The translations under genes were made by a program, and so were the position numbers. Below are positions 33,510 to 42,006 of a stretch of 64,000 bases of DNA, piece by piece; positions within the stretch are counted from its first letter, which is position 1; each line of letters starts with the position of its first letter. This DNA comes from DATMTS01 sp035564555 (GTDB lineage Bacteria; Actinomycetota; Actinomycetes; Actinomycetales; Microbacteriaceae). The notes under the pieces are model-generated. The model saw only the letters and a list, made by a program, of their open reading frames with translations, made no database searches and was not told the DNA's origin. The stretch covers positions 1 through 64,000 of the forward strand of contig DATMTS010000065.1 in the NCBI GenBank assembly GCA_035564555.1. The letters are read 5' to 3'.

Positions 33510-33863
33510 ATGAAGAAATGGACACGATGGCAAGACTGGGTCGCTGTCGCCGCCGGTCTGTACGCGGCGCTGTCGACGATCTGGGTCAAGCCGGCAGGCG
33601 CATCGATCGCGGTGATGATCGTGCTCGGCGTTCTGCTGATCATCTCCGGCCTGGTGAATCTGGCCTGGCCCGGACTGGTCGCCATGGAATGGGTGCAGGG
33701 CGTCTTGGGCGCACTGCTGTTCATCTCACCCTGGGTTGCGATGTACGCGACCGCGATGGGAGCGGCATGGACGTCGTGGATCTGCGGCATCATCGCCGTG
33801 ATCGTCGCGCTGCTCGCTGTTCAGCCCAGCATGAAGACGCACCACAGGGCGATTCCGCACTGA
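33510..33863 (+). CDS. SPW-repeat membrane protein
   Basis: 117 residues with four membrane segments and the SPW family pattern: MKKWTRWQDWVAVAAGLYAA at the start and LGALLFISPWVAMYATAMG (about residues 71-89) containing the Ser-Pro-Trp motif; the first repeat is degenerate (STIWVKPAG). Function unknown. ATG 33510 has a strong AAGGAGGT 9 nt upstream; TTG 33504 is too close to it. It is followed by a hairpin and a tetR gene, which together look like a self-controlled stress unit. Confidence 0.9.
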   Translation: MKKWTRWQDWVAVAAGLYAALSTIWVKPAGASIAVMIVLGVLLIISGLVNLAWPGLVAMEWVQGVLGALLFISPWVAMYATAMGAAWTSWICGIIAVIVALLAVQPSMKTHHRAIPH

Positions 33864-33878
33864 CGGTACGGCTTGACG

Positions 33879-33905
33879 GGGGACGGCGACGCATGCGCCG
33901 TCCCC
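33879..33905 (+). terminator. Terminator or attenuator between SPW gene and tetR
   Basis: A perfect 10-bp stem (GGGGACGGCG with CGCCGTCCCC, 7-nt loop) followed by TCTTC, 15 bp after the SPW stop and 25 bp before tetR. It could reduce read-through so that the regulator is made in smaller amounts. Confidence 0.7.
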
Positions 33906-33930
33906 TCTTCGACTTGCAACGGGGCAGGCC

Positions 33931-34500
33931 ATGACCAAGACAGAGATCAGCGAGACACGGGCGCGCATCCTGGACGCCGCGGAACGGTTGTTCGCGGAAC
34001 GTGGCTTCGATGCCACGCCGACCGCGCAGATCGCGAAGGTGGCAGCGGTTCCCAAAGGGTTGCTGTTCTACTATTTTCCGGCCAAGTCGGATGTGCTGCG
34101 TGCCTTGGTGCGCGAACGTCTCGAGTTGGGGCCGATCGACACCGGAGCGTTGGTCTCCCCGGGCGACCCGGCGGGCTCGCTGATCAACCTGACCGGGCGC
34201 CTCGACGAGTTGCTGCGCGAATCCGAGGTGTTGCGAGTCATCCTGTGGCGGGAACAGCACACGCATCCTGACGTGACAGCGAACCTGGATGCCCATCGCA
34301 GCCGCCTGCAGCAACTCATCGAGCGGGTGCTGACCGCCAGCATCCCGAGACCGATCGTGCCGGAGCGACTGCGCGCTGCCGCGCAGGCCTGGGTGGCGAT
34401 CATCGGCTCGCGCGCGGCTTCGGCAGACACCGCGGCATTGCGCTCCATGGCACAACTGATCTGCGACGGCCTGACGGGTCAGCGTCCCGCGACGACCTGA
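33931..34500 (+). CDS. TetR-family regulator next to SPW gene
   Basis: 189 residues. The HTH is standard (RARILDAAERLFAERGFDAT, PTAQIAKVAAVPKGLLFYYF), followed by a short helical ligand domain. AACGGGGC lies upstream of ATG 33931, with moderate spacing. It is on the same strand as the SPW gene and probably binds the dyad at 33428-33443. Convergent with the hemolysin III gene. No ligand is suggested by its neighbours. Confidence 0.92.
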   Translation: MTKTEISETRARILDAAERLFAERGFDATPTAQIAKVAAVPKGLLFYYFPAKSDVLRALVRERLELGPIDTGALVSPGDPAGSLINLTGRLDELLRESEVLRVILWREQHTHPDVTANLDAHRSRLQQLIERVLTASIPRPIVPERLRAAAQAWVAIIGSRAASADTAALRSMAQLICDGLTGQRPATT

Positions 34501-34504
34501 GGCG

Positions 34505-35308
34505 CTAGCCGGCGTTGTAGGCGGGGGCGAGCGTGATCAGCAGAGTCGCCGCCCAATGGCACATGAACGCGAGCACCGTCAACGCGTGGAAGATCTCATG
34601 GAACCCGAAGCGCCCGGGAAACGGGTTCGGCTTCTTGAAGCCGTATACCGCGGCACCGGCCGTGTAGAGCACGCCGCCGACCAGCACGAGCACCATCATC
34701 GCCATGCTCGCCTGCACCAGCGGCACGATGTACATCAGCGCGGCATAGCCCAGCAGCAGATAGAGCGGAACATAGAGCCACCGCGGCGCGGTGATCCAGA
34801 ACACCCGGAAGCCGATTCCCAGCAATGCGCCGCCCCAGACCAGGCAAAGCAGCAGCACGCCCTGCGAGGGCGGCAGCGCGAGCACCGCCAAAGGCGTGTA
34901 GGTGCCCGCTATCAGCAAGAAGATGTTCGCGTGGTCGATGCGTTTCAGCACGATCTTGGTTCGCGGCTTCCAGTCGAAGCGGTGGTAGAGCGCCGAGTTG
35001 CCGAACAACAGCATCGAGGTGAGCATGAAGACGGCGGACGCCCACTTCGCCGGTGCGCCATGGGCGAGGCTGATCAGAACGATGCCGGCCGCGATGGAAA
35101 CCGGGAAGGTGCCGGCGTGGATCCACCCCCGCCAGGTCGGCCTGACCTCGGCGGTCGGCGTGGAGGCATCCAGCAAGGGGATGTTGGGCAGCTCGGATCC
35201 GCGTTGTTCGTCGTCGGCGATGGCCGCGTCCGTCGCGTTCAGGGCCGCCGACGGCTGCTTGAGCAGCTCACCCAGGTCTGTGGGTTCGGATGCCTCGCCG
35301 TGGGTCAT
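34505..35308 (-). CDS. Hemolysin III / PAQR family membrane protein
   Basis: 267 residues. A long soluble N-terminus (1-60, Asp/Glu/Pro-rich) is followed by seven membrane segments with the PAQR metal-site residues: FGNSALYHRFDWKPRT, and FHEIFHALTVLAFMCHWAAT with HxxxH spacing. Despite the name, these proteins (YqfA/TrhA) are membrane-homeostasis factors, possibly hydrolases, rather than lysins. The gene is divergent from the Z-prenyl synthase, the same pairing as Rv1085c-Rv1086 in M. tuberculosis (recalled). Confidence 0.93.
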   Translation of the reverse strand: MTHGEASEPTDLGELLKQPSAALNATDAAIADDEQRGSELPNIPLLDASTPTAEVRPTWRGWIHAGTFPVSIAAGIVLISLAHGAPAKWASAVFMLTSMLLFGNSALYHRFDWKPRTKIVLKRIDHANIFLLIAGTYTPLAVLALPPSQGVLLLCLVWGGALLGIGFRVFWITAPRWLYVPLYLLLGYAALMYIVPLVQASMAMMVLVLVGGVLYTAGAAVYGFKKPNPFPGRFGFHEIFHALTVLAFMCHWAATLLITLAPAYNAG

Positions 35309-35378
35309 GTGGCAAGAATACGCGAGCTGGCACGTGGGCGGCCTGGGAGCGGCCGGGGGCGCACGGCGGTCGGCGCGC

Positions 35379-35384
35379 TAACGT
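35379..35384 (+). promoter_or_regulatory. -10 element (TAACGT) of leaderless prenyl synthase
   Basis: TAACGT ends 7 nt before GTG 35392, with no ribosome-binding site. This selects GTG 35392 over upstream in-frame starts. Confidence 0.5.
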
Positions 35385-35391
35385 AATCGGT

Positions 35392-36177
35392 GTGAACTTC
35401 CGCCGCGTACCCCTTGGTCGAGGCTTTCTCTACGGCCTCTATCAGAACCGATTGCGGCGCAGGCTCAATCGCGATGCACTGCCCCACCACGTGGCGATGA
35501 TCATCGACGGCAACCGACGCTGGGCCCGTCAACTCGGGCTCACCACCGTCGCCCACGGTCATCGCGCCGGTGCGGCGAAGATGCGCGAGTTCCTCGAGTG
35601 GTGCGACGGTCTCGGCATCCGCGTCGTGACGCTCTACCTGCTGTCGTCCGACAACCTCACGAACCGCGCAAGTGACGAGTTGTCCGACCTGATCGACATC
35701 ATCGCGGAACTTGCGGAGGGGCTGTCGCACTACCGCGATTGGCGGGTACAGCATGTGGGAACGACCGGTGGACTGCCGGAACCCCTTGTTGCCGCGCTGC
35801 GGGCCGCTGAGACCCGCACGAGCGCGAACGCCGGCCTGCATGTGAACCTCGCGGTCGGCTACGGCGGGCGCAAGGAGATCACCGACGCGATGCGCTCGAT
35901 CGTGGCCGAGCATCACGCCGAGGGGCGCAGTCTTGAGACGCTCGCGGAACGACTCACGCCCGATCTGATCGGCGCCCACCTCTACACCGGGGGACAACCC
36001 GATCCGGATCTCGTGATCCGAACCTCCGGCGAGCAGCGCTTGAGCGACTTCATGCTCTGGCAGAGCGCGCACAGCGAGTTCTACTTCGTCGAGGCGCTCG
36101 GACCGGACCTGCGCGAGGTCGACTTCCTGCGCGCGGTGCGCGACTACGGCCGTCGCAACCGGCGCTTCGGCGGCTGA
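35392..36177 (+). CDS. Cis-prenyl (isoprenyl) diphosphate synthase
   Basis: 261 residues, UppS/Rv1086-like cis-prenyltransferase. The catalytic Asp and pyrophosphate loop are in HHVAMIIDGNRRWARQLGLT (about residues 26-45). Other conserved blocks are HRAGAAKMREFLEWCDGLGI, NLAVGYGGRKEITDAM, and PDPDLVIRTSGEQRLSDFML. It makes Z-configured prenyl diphosphates from FPP or GPP and IPP. The position beside hemolysin III matches the mycobacterial short-chain Z-farnesyl synthase, so this copy may make a short starter product while another makes undecaprenyl or decaprenyl diphosphate. Chain length cannot be read from sequence alone. Confidence 0.94.
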   Translation: MNFRRVPLGRGFLYGLYQNRLRRRLNRDALPHHVAMIIDGNRRWARQLGLTTVAHGHRAGAAKMREFLEWCDGLGIRVVTLYLLSSDNLTNRASDELSDLIDIIAELAEGLSHYRDWRVQHVGTTGGLPEPLVAALRAAETRTSANAGLHVNLAVGYGGRKEITDAMRSIVAEHHAEGRSLETLAERLTPDLIGAHLYTGGQPDPDLVIRTSGEQRLSDFMLWQSAHSEFYFVEALGPDLREVDFLRAVRDYGRRNRRFGG

Positions 36178-36237
36178 CCGTCTGCAGCACCGGCCGGCTC
36201 GGCAGCTGGTCTACGGCAGAATGGTGCAGGAGGTATC

Positions 36238-37353
36238 GTGACAACTCTTGAAGAGTTCGCTGAGGGGTTTCTGGAAGAGCCGGGCTACCTCGACTTCGGA
36301 CGCGTCGGGCCCATCTCGGCCACCGTGCTCGCCGAGACCCAAGGCCAGTCCGACATCCTGTCCCGCGCCCGATTCGGAAGTCTCGATGCCTTCGGCCGGG
36401 AAGACGAGCGGTTTCGGGATGCCGTCGCCTCGGTGATCGGGTTTCCCGCCGAACAGGTGGTGTTCCAGCCCAACACGAGCATGGGTCTGATGCATGCGAT
36501 GTTCGGGCTGACCGGGGGAGTGCTGCTCTCACCCGGCGAATTCCCGAGCGTGACGTACGCGGCGGCGCGCGCCGCCGAGGCGCTGCAGGTCGTGACGCCG
36601 ATCTGGCTCAGCACCGATCACGGACGCGTCACCCCTGGTCAGGTGCGCGACCAGATCACGTCGTCGACCGCTGCGGTCGCGGTGAGCCTGGTGGATTCCC
36701 GCACGGGTTATCTGACCGACATCGACGGCATCCGCCAGGTGATCGGCGATCGGCTGCTGATCGTGGATGCCATCCAGGGTCTGGGGATCGTGGACGTGCC
36801 GTACGAGGTCGCCGACATCGTCGTCTCAGGAGGCCACAAGTGGACGAGGGCCGGGTGGGGAACCGGCTTCCTCGCGATGAGCGAGCGCGCTCTCGACAAC
36901 GTCACGCCTGTGATCAGCGGATCCACCGGCGCCGAGGTGAGCGAGCCGTTCGATGAGATCGTGCAGCCGAAGCACGACGTCGATGCATTCACCGTGAGCA
37001 ACCCGGATCGCATCGCTGAGGCGCGGTTCGCGGCGGCTCTCGAGGAGGTCGCGCGAGTCGGTGTCGGTCGCATCCAGTCCGACGTGGCCGCCCGGGTCGA
37101 TGCCGTGATCGAGCTCGCGGACGAGTTCGCGATCGAGGTGGTCTCGTCGCGAGACGGGAGCGAGCGCGCGGGCATGGTGGTGATCGCGCCGCCGGCCGGT
37201 CGGCTCACCGGCCTCACGGCATCCTTGTTCAATCACGGCGTGACCGCGACGACCCGCGGTGGTGTCGTGCGTCTGTGCGTGCACGTCTCAACCGGCGACG
37301 AGACGCTGCGGATGCTCCGGGCCGCGTTCACCTCGTTCGTCGGGGGGGTCTGA
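36238..37353 (+). CDS. Class V aminotransferase (PLP-dependent)
   Basis: 371 residues, aspartate-aminotransferase fold. The PLP lysine is expected in VVSGGHKWTRAGWGTGFLAM (about residue 200). The aspartate that pairs with the pyridine nitrogen is in LLIVDAIQGLGIVDV. The N-terminal GYLDFGRVGPISATVLAE and VVFQPNTSMGLMHAMFG match the isopenicillin-epimerase/SufS-like branch rather than true cysteine desulfurases. The start is GTG 36238 with GCAGGAGGT 6 nt upstream. It is a single gene between uppS-like and phoH, with no partner that would name its substrate. Confidence 0.85.
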   Translation: MTTLEEFAEGFLEEPGYLDFGRVGPISATVLAETQGQSDILSRARFGSLDAFGREDERFRDAVASVIGFPAEQVVFQPNTSMGLMHAMFGLTGGVLLSPGEFPSVTYAAARAAEALQVVTPIWLSTDHGRVTPGQVRDQITSSTAAVAVSLVDSRTGYLTDIDGIRQVIGDRLLIVDAIQGLGIVDVPYEVADIVVSGGHKWTRAGWGTGFLAMSERALDNVTPVISGSTGAEVSEPFDEIVQPKHDVDAFTVSNPDRIAEARFAAALEEVARVGVGRIQSDVAARVDAVIELADEFAIEVVSSRDGSERAGMVVIAPPAGRLTGLTASLFNHGVTATTRGGVVRLCVHVSTGDETLRMLRAAFTSFVGGV

Positions 37354-37474
37354 CCGCCACGTCCCGCTTTCGTGTTCCGGGTCGCGCATGCCGCGAGGAG
37401 TTCACCGCGTTGTAACCCGTTCGCGGTGCGTGTCGATCCAGCGCAACGTGGGTACTGGTCATAGCGTCAGACAT

Positions 37475-37493
37475 ATCGGGCACGGCGCCCGAT
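37475..37493. other. Short hairpin in the 37354-37571 gap
   Basis: ATCGGGC-N5-GCCCGAT is a perfect 7-bp stem. The 218-bp gap otherwise shows no gene; the hairpin could be a terminator for the aminotransferase gene or a regulator of phoH. Confidence 0.4.
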
Positions 37494-37571
37494 CGAGACG
37501 GCCAGAACGTTCGTCTTGCGGACCACCGGCCGCCTTGTCGAGATGGATCCGCGAGCCGCAGGGCACGCGGG

Positions 37572-38957
37572 GTGGGAGTGGTTGTGGCCGCAACGCAGAC
37601 CCGTCACATTGGGAATCGAACCGAAGGGAATCCCGGCAGTACACCAGCAGACACGAATGAGAAGACGAGCGAACAGACCGAGCGTACCTATGTTCTGGAT
37701 ACCTCGGTCTTGCTGTCTGACCCGCGCGCGCTGTTCCGATTCGCCGAGCACGCCGTCGTCATTCCGGTCGTGGTGATCGGCGAGCTGGAGGGCAAACGCA
37801 ACGACCCCGAGATCGGGTACTTCGCCCGGCAGGCATTGCGCTTCCTCGATGACCTGCGGGTGCAGCACGAGCGACTCGACTTCCCGGTGCCGGTCGGCGA
37901 CGGCGGTTCGCTGCGCGTCGAGCTCAACCATTCGAACATGTCCGTGCTGCCGAGCGGATTGCAACTCGGCGACAACGATTCGCGCATCCTCGCGGTCGCG
38001 CAGAACCTCGCGAACGACGGGCTGAGCGTGACCGTCGTGTCAAAGGACCTTCCGCTGCGTGTGAAGGCGTCGTCGATCGGACTGCCCGCAGAGGAGTACC
38101 GTGCCGAACTGGCGGTGGACTCCGGCTGGACAGGCACGGCCGAGCTCGACCTGGGATCCAACGACATGGCGACTCTCTACGAGCAGGAGAGCCTGGAGTC
38201 AGCGCTGGTCGACGACCTGCCGATCAACACCGGACTCGTGATCCATTCCGATCGCGGCTCCGCTCTCGGACGGGTCACCGGCGGTGGCGCCTTCAAGCTC
38301 GTGCGCGGCGACCGGGACGTCTTCGGAGTGCACGGGCGATCCGCCGAGCAGCGTCTCGCGATCGATCTGCTGCTCGATCCGGAGATCGGGATTCTGTCGC
38401 TCGGCGGCCGAGCAGGCACCGGCAAATCGGCGCTCGCATTGTGCGCCGGCCTCGAGGCGGTGCTGGAACGGCAGCAGCACAAGAAGATCATGGTGTTCCG
38501 GCCGCTTTACGCGGTCGGCGGGCAGGAACTCGGCTACCTGCCCGGGGACCAGGGCGAGAAGATGAACCCGTGGGGGCAAGCGGTGTTCGACACGCTCGGC
38601 GCCCTGGTTTCCCAAAACGTTCTCGATGAGGTGATGGATCGCGGCATCCTCGAGGTGCTGCCGCTCACACACATCCGAGGGCGGTCGTTGCACGATGCAT
38701 TCGTGATCGTCGATGAGGCGCAGTCGCTGGAACGCAATGTGCTGCTGACGGTGCTCAGCCGTATCGGCCAGAACTCCCGCGTCGTGCTCACGCACGATGT
38801 GGGGCAGCGTGACAATCTGCGCGTCGGCAGGCACGACGGCGTGGCTGCGGTGATCGAGACGCTCAAGGGGCATCCGCTGTTCGCCCATGTCACGCTCACC
38901 CGCTCGGAGCGCAGCGCCATCGCGGCCCTCGTCACGGAGATGCTCGAACAGGGATAG
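37572..38957 (+). CDS. PIN-PhoH fusion ATPase (PhoH2-like)
   Basis: 461 residues from the first GTG. An N-terminal PIN nuclease domain (about 38-180) begins TYVLDTSVLLSDPRALFRFA and shows acidic residues in VIGELEGKRNDPE and LGDNDSRILAVAQNL. A PhoH ATPase follows: Walker A SLGGRAGTGKSALALC near residue 278, Walker B DAFVIVDEAQSLERNVL near 376, and LTHDVGQRDNLRVGRHDG. PhoH2 proteins unwind and cleave RNA. The start is uncertain: GTG 37572, 37578 or 37584 are in frame, with GGGAG best placed for 37584. In M. tuberculosis phoH2 lies in the same neighbourhood (Rv1095, recalled), as a toxin-antitoxin-like pair; no antitoxin gene is seen upstream here. Confidence 0.94.
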   Translation: MGVVVAATQTRHIGNRTEGNPGSTPADTNEKTSEQTERTYVLDTSVLLSDPRALFRFAEHAVVIPVVVIGELEGKRNDPEIGYFARQALRFLDDLRVQHERLDFPVPVGDGGSLRVELNHSNMSVLPSGLQLGDNDSRILAVAQNLANDGLSVTVVSKDLPLRVKASSIGLPAEEYRAELAVDSGWTGTAELDLGSNDMATLYEQESLESALVDDLPINTGLVIHSDRGSALGRVTGGGAFKLVRGDRDVFGVHGRSAEQRLAIDLLLDPEIGILSLGGRAGTGKSALALCAGLEAVLERQQHKKIMVFRPLYAVGGQELGYLPGDQGEKMNPWGQAVFDTLGALVSQNVLDEVMDRGILEVLPLTHIRGRSLHDAFVIVDEAQSLERNVLLTVLSRIGQNSRVVLTHDVGQRDNLRVGRHDGVAAVIETLKGHPLFAHVTLTRSERSAIAALVTEMLEQG

Positions 38958-39082
38958 CGCGCCCTCCGGGGCCGGGCGCTCCCGCCAGCGCCGCCCGGCC
39001 CTGCCTCCCGCTCCCGGCGTTCGCTCCCGTCGTTTGCTCCCGTCGGCATCCCCAGGCGGTGCTCCCTCGCCCATGCTGATCA

Positions 39083-39152
39083 CGACGGAACCACTTTTGT
39101 GCGATCGAACCTCGAATATTCGCGGTTCCGATGAACAATGGTGGTTCCGTCG
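39083..39152. repeat. 70-bp nested imperfect palindrome
   Basis: The outer arms CGACGGAACCAC (39083-39094) and GTGGTTCCGTCG (39141-39152) are perfectly complementary, and pairing continues inward to the palindromic centre CGAATATTCG (39113-39122). Of 35 possible pairs I count 27 Watson-Crick, 3 G/T and 5 mismatches. Inner copies of the arm core (TCGAACC, GGTTCCG) give a nested structure. It lies alone in the 300-bp gap between phoH and the prepilin peptidase gene. A REP-like element, a miniature mobile element or a large terminator are the options. Confidence 0.8.
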
Positions 39153-39246
39153 AGGTCGCGGTCGGGGCGGGGTCGCACGCGAGGCAGGGTCCCGCGTGAG
39201 ACCGGCGGGCTGTGCATAACGTCGGCGACGGCGAAGGCGCTCGCGA

Positions 39247-39252
39247 TACCCT
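39247..39252 (+). promoter_or_regulatory. -10 element (TACCCT) of leaderless prepilin peptidase
   Basis: TACCCT ends 7 nt before ATG 39260, the standard leaderless spacing here, and no ribosome-binding site is present. Confidence 0.45.
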
Positions 39253-39259
39253 CGAGCGC

Positions 39260-39832
39260 ATGTCGATTCAGGCGCCGATATCGCATCGAACGATGCTCGC
39301 GCGCGCGGCATGGCAGGCACCGGTCGTCGTCGTGCTGCTCGGGTTGGCAATACTGGCTCTCGGGGGCCGGATCGAACTGCTCGGCGCAGCATATCTCGCG
39401 CTCGTCACGCCGGAATTGTGCCGCATCGACTCCGCCGAGCATCGATTGCCGAACGCCATCGTGCTGCCCGCGCTGGCGTTGGCGGTCGCCGGCCCAGTAC
39501 TCGGGTGGGCGGTCACCGGAGCGCCGCCCACCGGTGCGTTGCTGGCCGGTGCGGCGAGCGGGTTCTTCCTGGTCGTGATGCATATTGCCGGTGGCTTGGG
39601 CATGGGGGACGTCAAGCTGGGAACGGCGCTCGGCCTGGGCCTCGGCTGCCTGGGACCGGTTGCTGCGCTCGCCGGTCCGGTCATCGGATTCCTGGCGGGC
39701 GGCGCGGCCGCGTTGATCGCGCTGCTGGTTCCCGCTCTCGGCCTCGGGCACCGGATGCCGTTCGGCCCGTTTCTGCTGTTCGGATACTGGGCCGCGATCA
39801 TGTTGATGCTGCTCCATCCGGTGGGGCAGTGA
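39260..39832 (+). CDS. A24-family prepilin peptidase
   Basis: 190 residues, about six membrane segments. The two catalytic aspartates of A24 peptidases are visible: RIDSAEHRLPNAIV (about residue 58) and GGLGMGDVKLGTALGLGLG (about residue 117). It is the short form without the N-terminal methylase domain (TadV/CpaA-like). It cleaves the leader of type IV pilin precursors. An ATG at 39212 exists, but ATG 39260 fits the leaderless -10 and membrane topology. No pilin, tad or pil genes are adjacent, so the substrate must be encoded elsewhere. Confidence 0.9.
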   Translation: MSIQAPISHRTMLARAAWQAPVVVVLLGLAILALGGRIELLGAAYLALVTPELCRIDSAEHRLPNAIVLPALALAVAGPVLGWAVTGAPPTGALLAGAASGFFLVVMHIAGGLGMGDVKLGTALGLGLGCLGPVAALAGPVIGFLAGGAAALIALLVPALGLGHRMPFGPFLLFGYWAAIMLMLLHPVGQ

Positions 39833-39899
39833 GGCCGCGGGTCTCGACACGCGTGCTCGTGCCTCGCGCGCTACTCGACCGCCGGGGCGGACGTTCGGC

Positions 39900-41303
39900 T
39901 CAGCCGGGGTGCGTCATCGAGAGAACGTCGAGCGCCTTGTCGAGCTGTTCCTCGGTGATCTCACCGCGCTCCACGAAGCCCAGGTCGATCACCGATTCGC
40001 GCACAGTGATGCCCTTGGCGACCGAGTTCTTGGCGATCTTGGCCGCGGCTTCGTAGCCGATGATCTTGTTCAACGGGGTGACGATCGACGGCGACGATTC
40101 CGCGAGCGCGCGAGCGCGCTCGATGTTCGCCTCCAGGCCGGACACCGTCTTGTCGGCGAGCAGCCGCGTCACGTTGGAGAGCAGCCGGATCGACTCCAGC
40201 AGCGCCGTTCCCATCACCGGGATGGCGACGTTGAGCTCGAACGATCCGGAGGCTCCGCTGAAGGCGATCGTGGCGTCGTTGCCGATCACGCGTGAGCACA
40301 CCATGAGCGCGGCTTCGGGGATGACCGGATTGACCTTGCCCGGCATGATCGATGATCCGGGCTGCAGGTCGGGGATGTGCAGTTCACCGAGACCCGTGTT
40401 GGGACCGGACCCCATCCAGCGCAGGTCGTTGCAGATCTTCGTCAGACTCACGGCGATGACGCGAAGCGCACCGGAGGCCTCGACGAGCGAGTCGCGGTTC
40501 GCCTGAGCCTCGAAGTGATTGCGTGCCTCGGTGATCGGCAGTTCGGTCTCCGCGGTGAGCAACTCGATCACGAGCTGCGGGAATCCCGCCGGCGTGTTGA
40601 TGCCCGTTCCCACGGCGGTGCCGCCGAGCGGAACCTCGGCGACCCGATTCAGCGCGGACTGAACACGCTCGATGCCGAGCCGCATCTGTGCGGCGTATCC
40701 GCCGAACTCCTGGCCGAGTGTGACGGGCGTCGCATCCATCAGGTGGGTGCGACCGGACTTGACCGCGTCCTTCCAGAGTTCCGCCTTCTCCTCCAGCGAC
40801 ACGGCGAGGTGGTCGAGAGCCGGGATCAGATCGTCGATCAGGGCGCCCGTGACGGCGATGTGCACCGAGGTCGGGAACACGTCGTTCGACGACTGCGACG
40901 CGTTGACGTGGTCGTTCGGGTGCACCGGCCGACCCAGCCGGGTCGAAGCCAACGCTGCGAGCACCTCGTTCATGTTCATGTTCGAGGAGGTGCCCGACCC
41001 GGTCTGGTAGACATCCAACGGGAACTGCGCATCGTGCATGCCCGTGACGACCTCGTCGGCGGCGGCCGCGATGGCGTCGGCGATCGGCTGCTCCAGCACA
41101 CCGAGCCGGGCGTTGGCGAGGGCCGCGGACTTCTTGATCCGCGCCAGTGCGGCGATCTGCGTGGACTCCAGGGTGGAACCCGAGATCGGGAAGTTCTCGA
41201 CCGCGCGTTGCGTCTGCGCCCCGTAGAGGGCGGATGCCGGCACCCGGACCTCGCCCATGGTGTCGTGTTCGATGCGGTACTCGCCGTCGACCTGGTCGTT
41301 CAC
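39900..41303 (-). CDS. fumC: Fumarate hydratase class II
   Basis: 467 residues. It interconverts fumarate and malate in the TCA cycle without an iron-sulfur cluster. Signature blocks: the first active-site segment QTGSGTSSNMNMNEVLA, KSGRTHLMDATPVTLGQE with the catalytic His, and the SS loop GSSIMPGKVNPVIPEAALM. The family size matches. The start is GTG 41303 with AAGGAACACATC before it. It is the last gene of a minus-strand run xseA-xseB-DUF4245-carbonic anhydrase-fumC, the order of which resembles the mycobacterial fum region. Confidence 0.97.
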   Translation of the reverse strand: MNDQVDGEYRIEHDTMGEVRVPASALYGAQTQRAVENFPISGSTLESTQIAALARIKKSAALANARLGVLEQPIADAIAAAADEVVTGMHDAQFPLDVYQTGSGTSSNMNMNEVLAALASTRLGRPVHPNDHVNASQSSNDVFPTSVHIAVTGALIDDLIPALDHLAVSLEEKAELWKDAVKSGRTHLMDATPVTLGQEFGGYAAQMRLGIERVQSALNRVAEVPLGGTAVGTGINTPAGFPQLVIELLTAETELPITEARNHFEAQANRDSLVEASGALRVIAVSLTKICNDLRWMGSGPNTGLGELHIPDLQPGSSIMPGKVNPVIPEAALMVCSRVIGNDATIAFSGASGSFELNVAIPVMGTALLESIRLLSNVTRLLADKTVSGLEANIERARALAESSPSIVTPLNKIIGYEAAAKIAKNSVAKGITVRESVIDLGFVERGEITEEQLDKALDVLSMTHPG

Positions 41304-41370
41304 TTCGATGTGTTCCTTACTCTTCAGGTGGCTGGGGTGACTTGCCGCACCGGCGCGGGTGCTTGCGCCG

Positions 41371-42006
41371 TCAGTCGAGGCCGATCACCGTGTCGGGGAC
41401 GACGCGGCCTTCGTGCAGCCGGTAATTGGCTCCGACGATAGCCAGGCTACCCTCGGCGACGGCATACGAGACGACCTCGCTGCGCTGCAGCAACTCGCCC
41501 ACGGTGTCGCGTAGATGCTCGCGCCCGACGGCTGCGGCGTCCACGGCCGACGGGTCGACGCTCTGGCCGGGACCGGTCTGAGAGACGCGGCGCACCGCGG
41601 GCACGATCGGCTCGATGAGGTGGGCGATCTGCTGCGGAAGAGCCGGCGCGTCCGGACCACGAGAATCGATGGCGGCGCGCACCGCCCCGCACTCGTCGTG
41701 CCCGAGCACCAGCAGCAGCGGTGTGTGCAGAACCGCGACGGCGTACTCGATCGAGCCGAGCACCGAATCGGAGACGACCTGCCCGGCATTGCGGATCACG
41801 AAGGCATCCCCGAGCCCGAGGTCGAAGATGATCTCGGCCGCCAACCGGGAGTCGCTGCATCCGAACAACGCCACGAGCGGATCCTGAGCATGTGCCAGAT
41901 CCTGTCGGCGCTCCACGTCCTGTCGTGGATGCTCCGCTCCGCCCGAGATGAATCGCTCGTTTCCGCGCTGCAACTGCTCCCATGCCTGGGCGGGGGTCAG
42001 GGTCAC
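41371..42006 (-). CDS. Beta-class carbonic anhydrase
   Basis: 211 residues. It hydrates CO2 to bicarbonate. The zinc and catalytic residues of the beta class are all visible: Cys50 and Asp52 in LFGCSDSRLA, His103 and Cys106 in LGHDECGAVR. The start is GTG 42006, overlapping the DUF4245 stop by 4 nt, so the two are translationally coupled. The link with fumC and DUF4245 suggests central-metabolism housekeeping, supplying bicarbonate to carboxylases. Confidence 0.95.
   Translation of the reverse strand: MTLTPAQAWEQLQRGNERFISGGAEHPRQDVERRQDLAHAQDPLVALFGCSDSRLAAEIIFDLGLGDAFVIRNAGQVVSDSVLGSIEYAVAVLHTPLLLVLGHDECGAVRAAIDSRGPDAPALPQQIAHLIEPIVPAVRRVSQTGPGQSVDPSAVDAAAVGREHLRDTVGELLQRSEVVSYAVAEGSLAIVGANYRLHEGRVVPDTVIGLD

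Noticed and set aside
34505..35308. Virulence role for the hemolysin III gene
   Set aside because: The name is historical; PAQR/YqfA family proteins are widespread membrane proteins in non-pathogens.
38958..39082. Extra gene in the gap after phoH
   Set aside because: Short frames are open, but none has a start signal or consistent G/C-ending codons. The only feature in this gap is the palindrome at 39083-39152.
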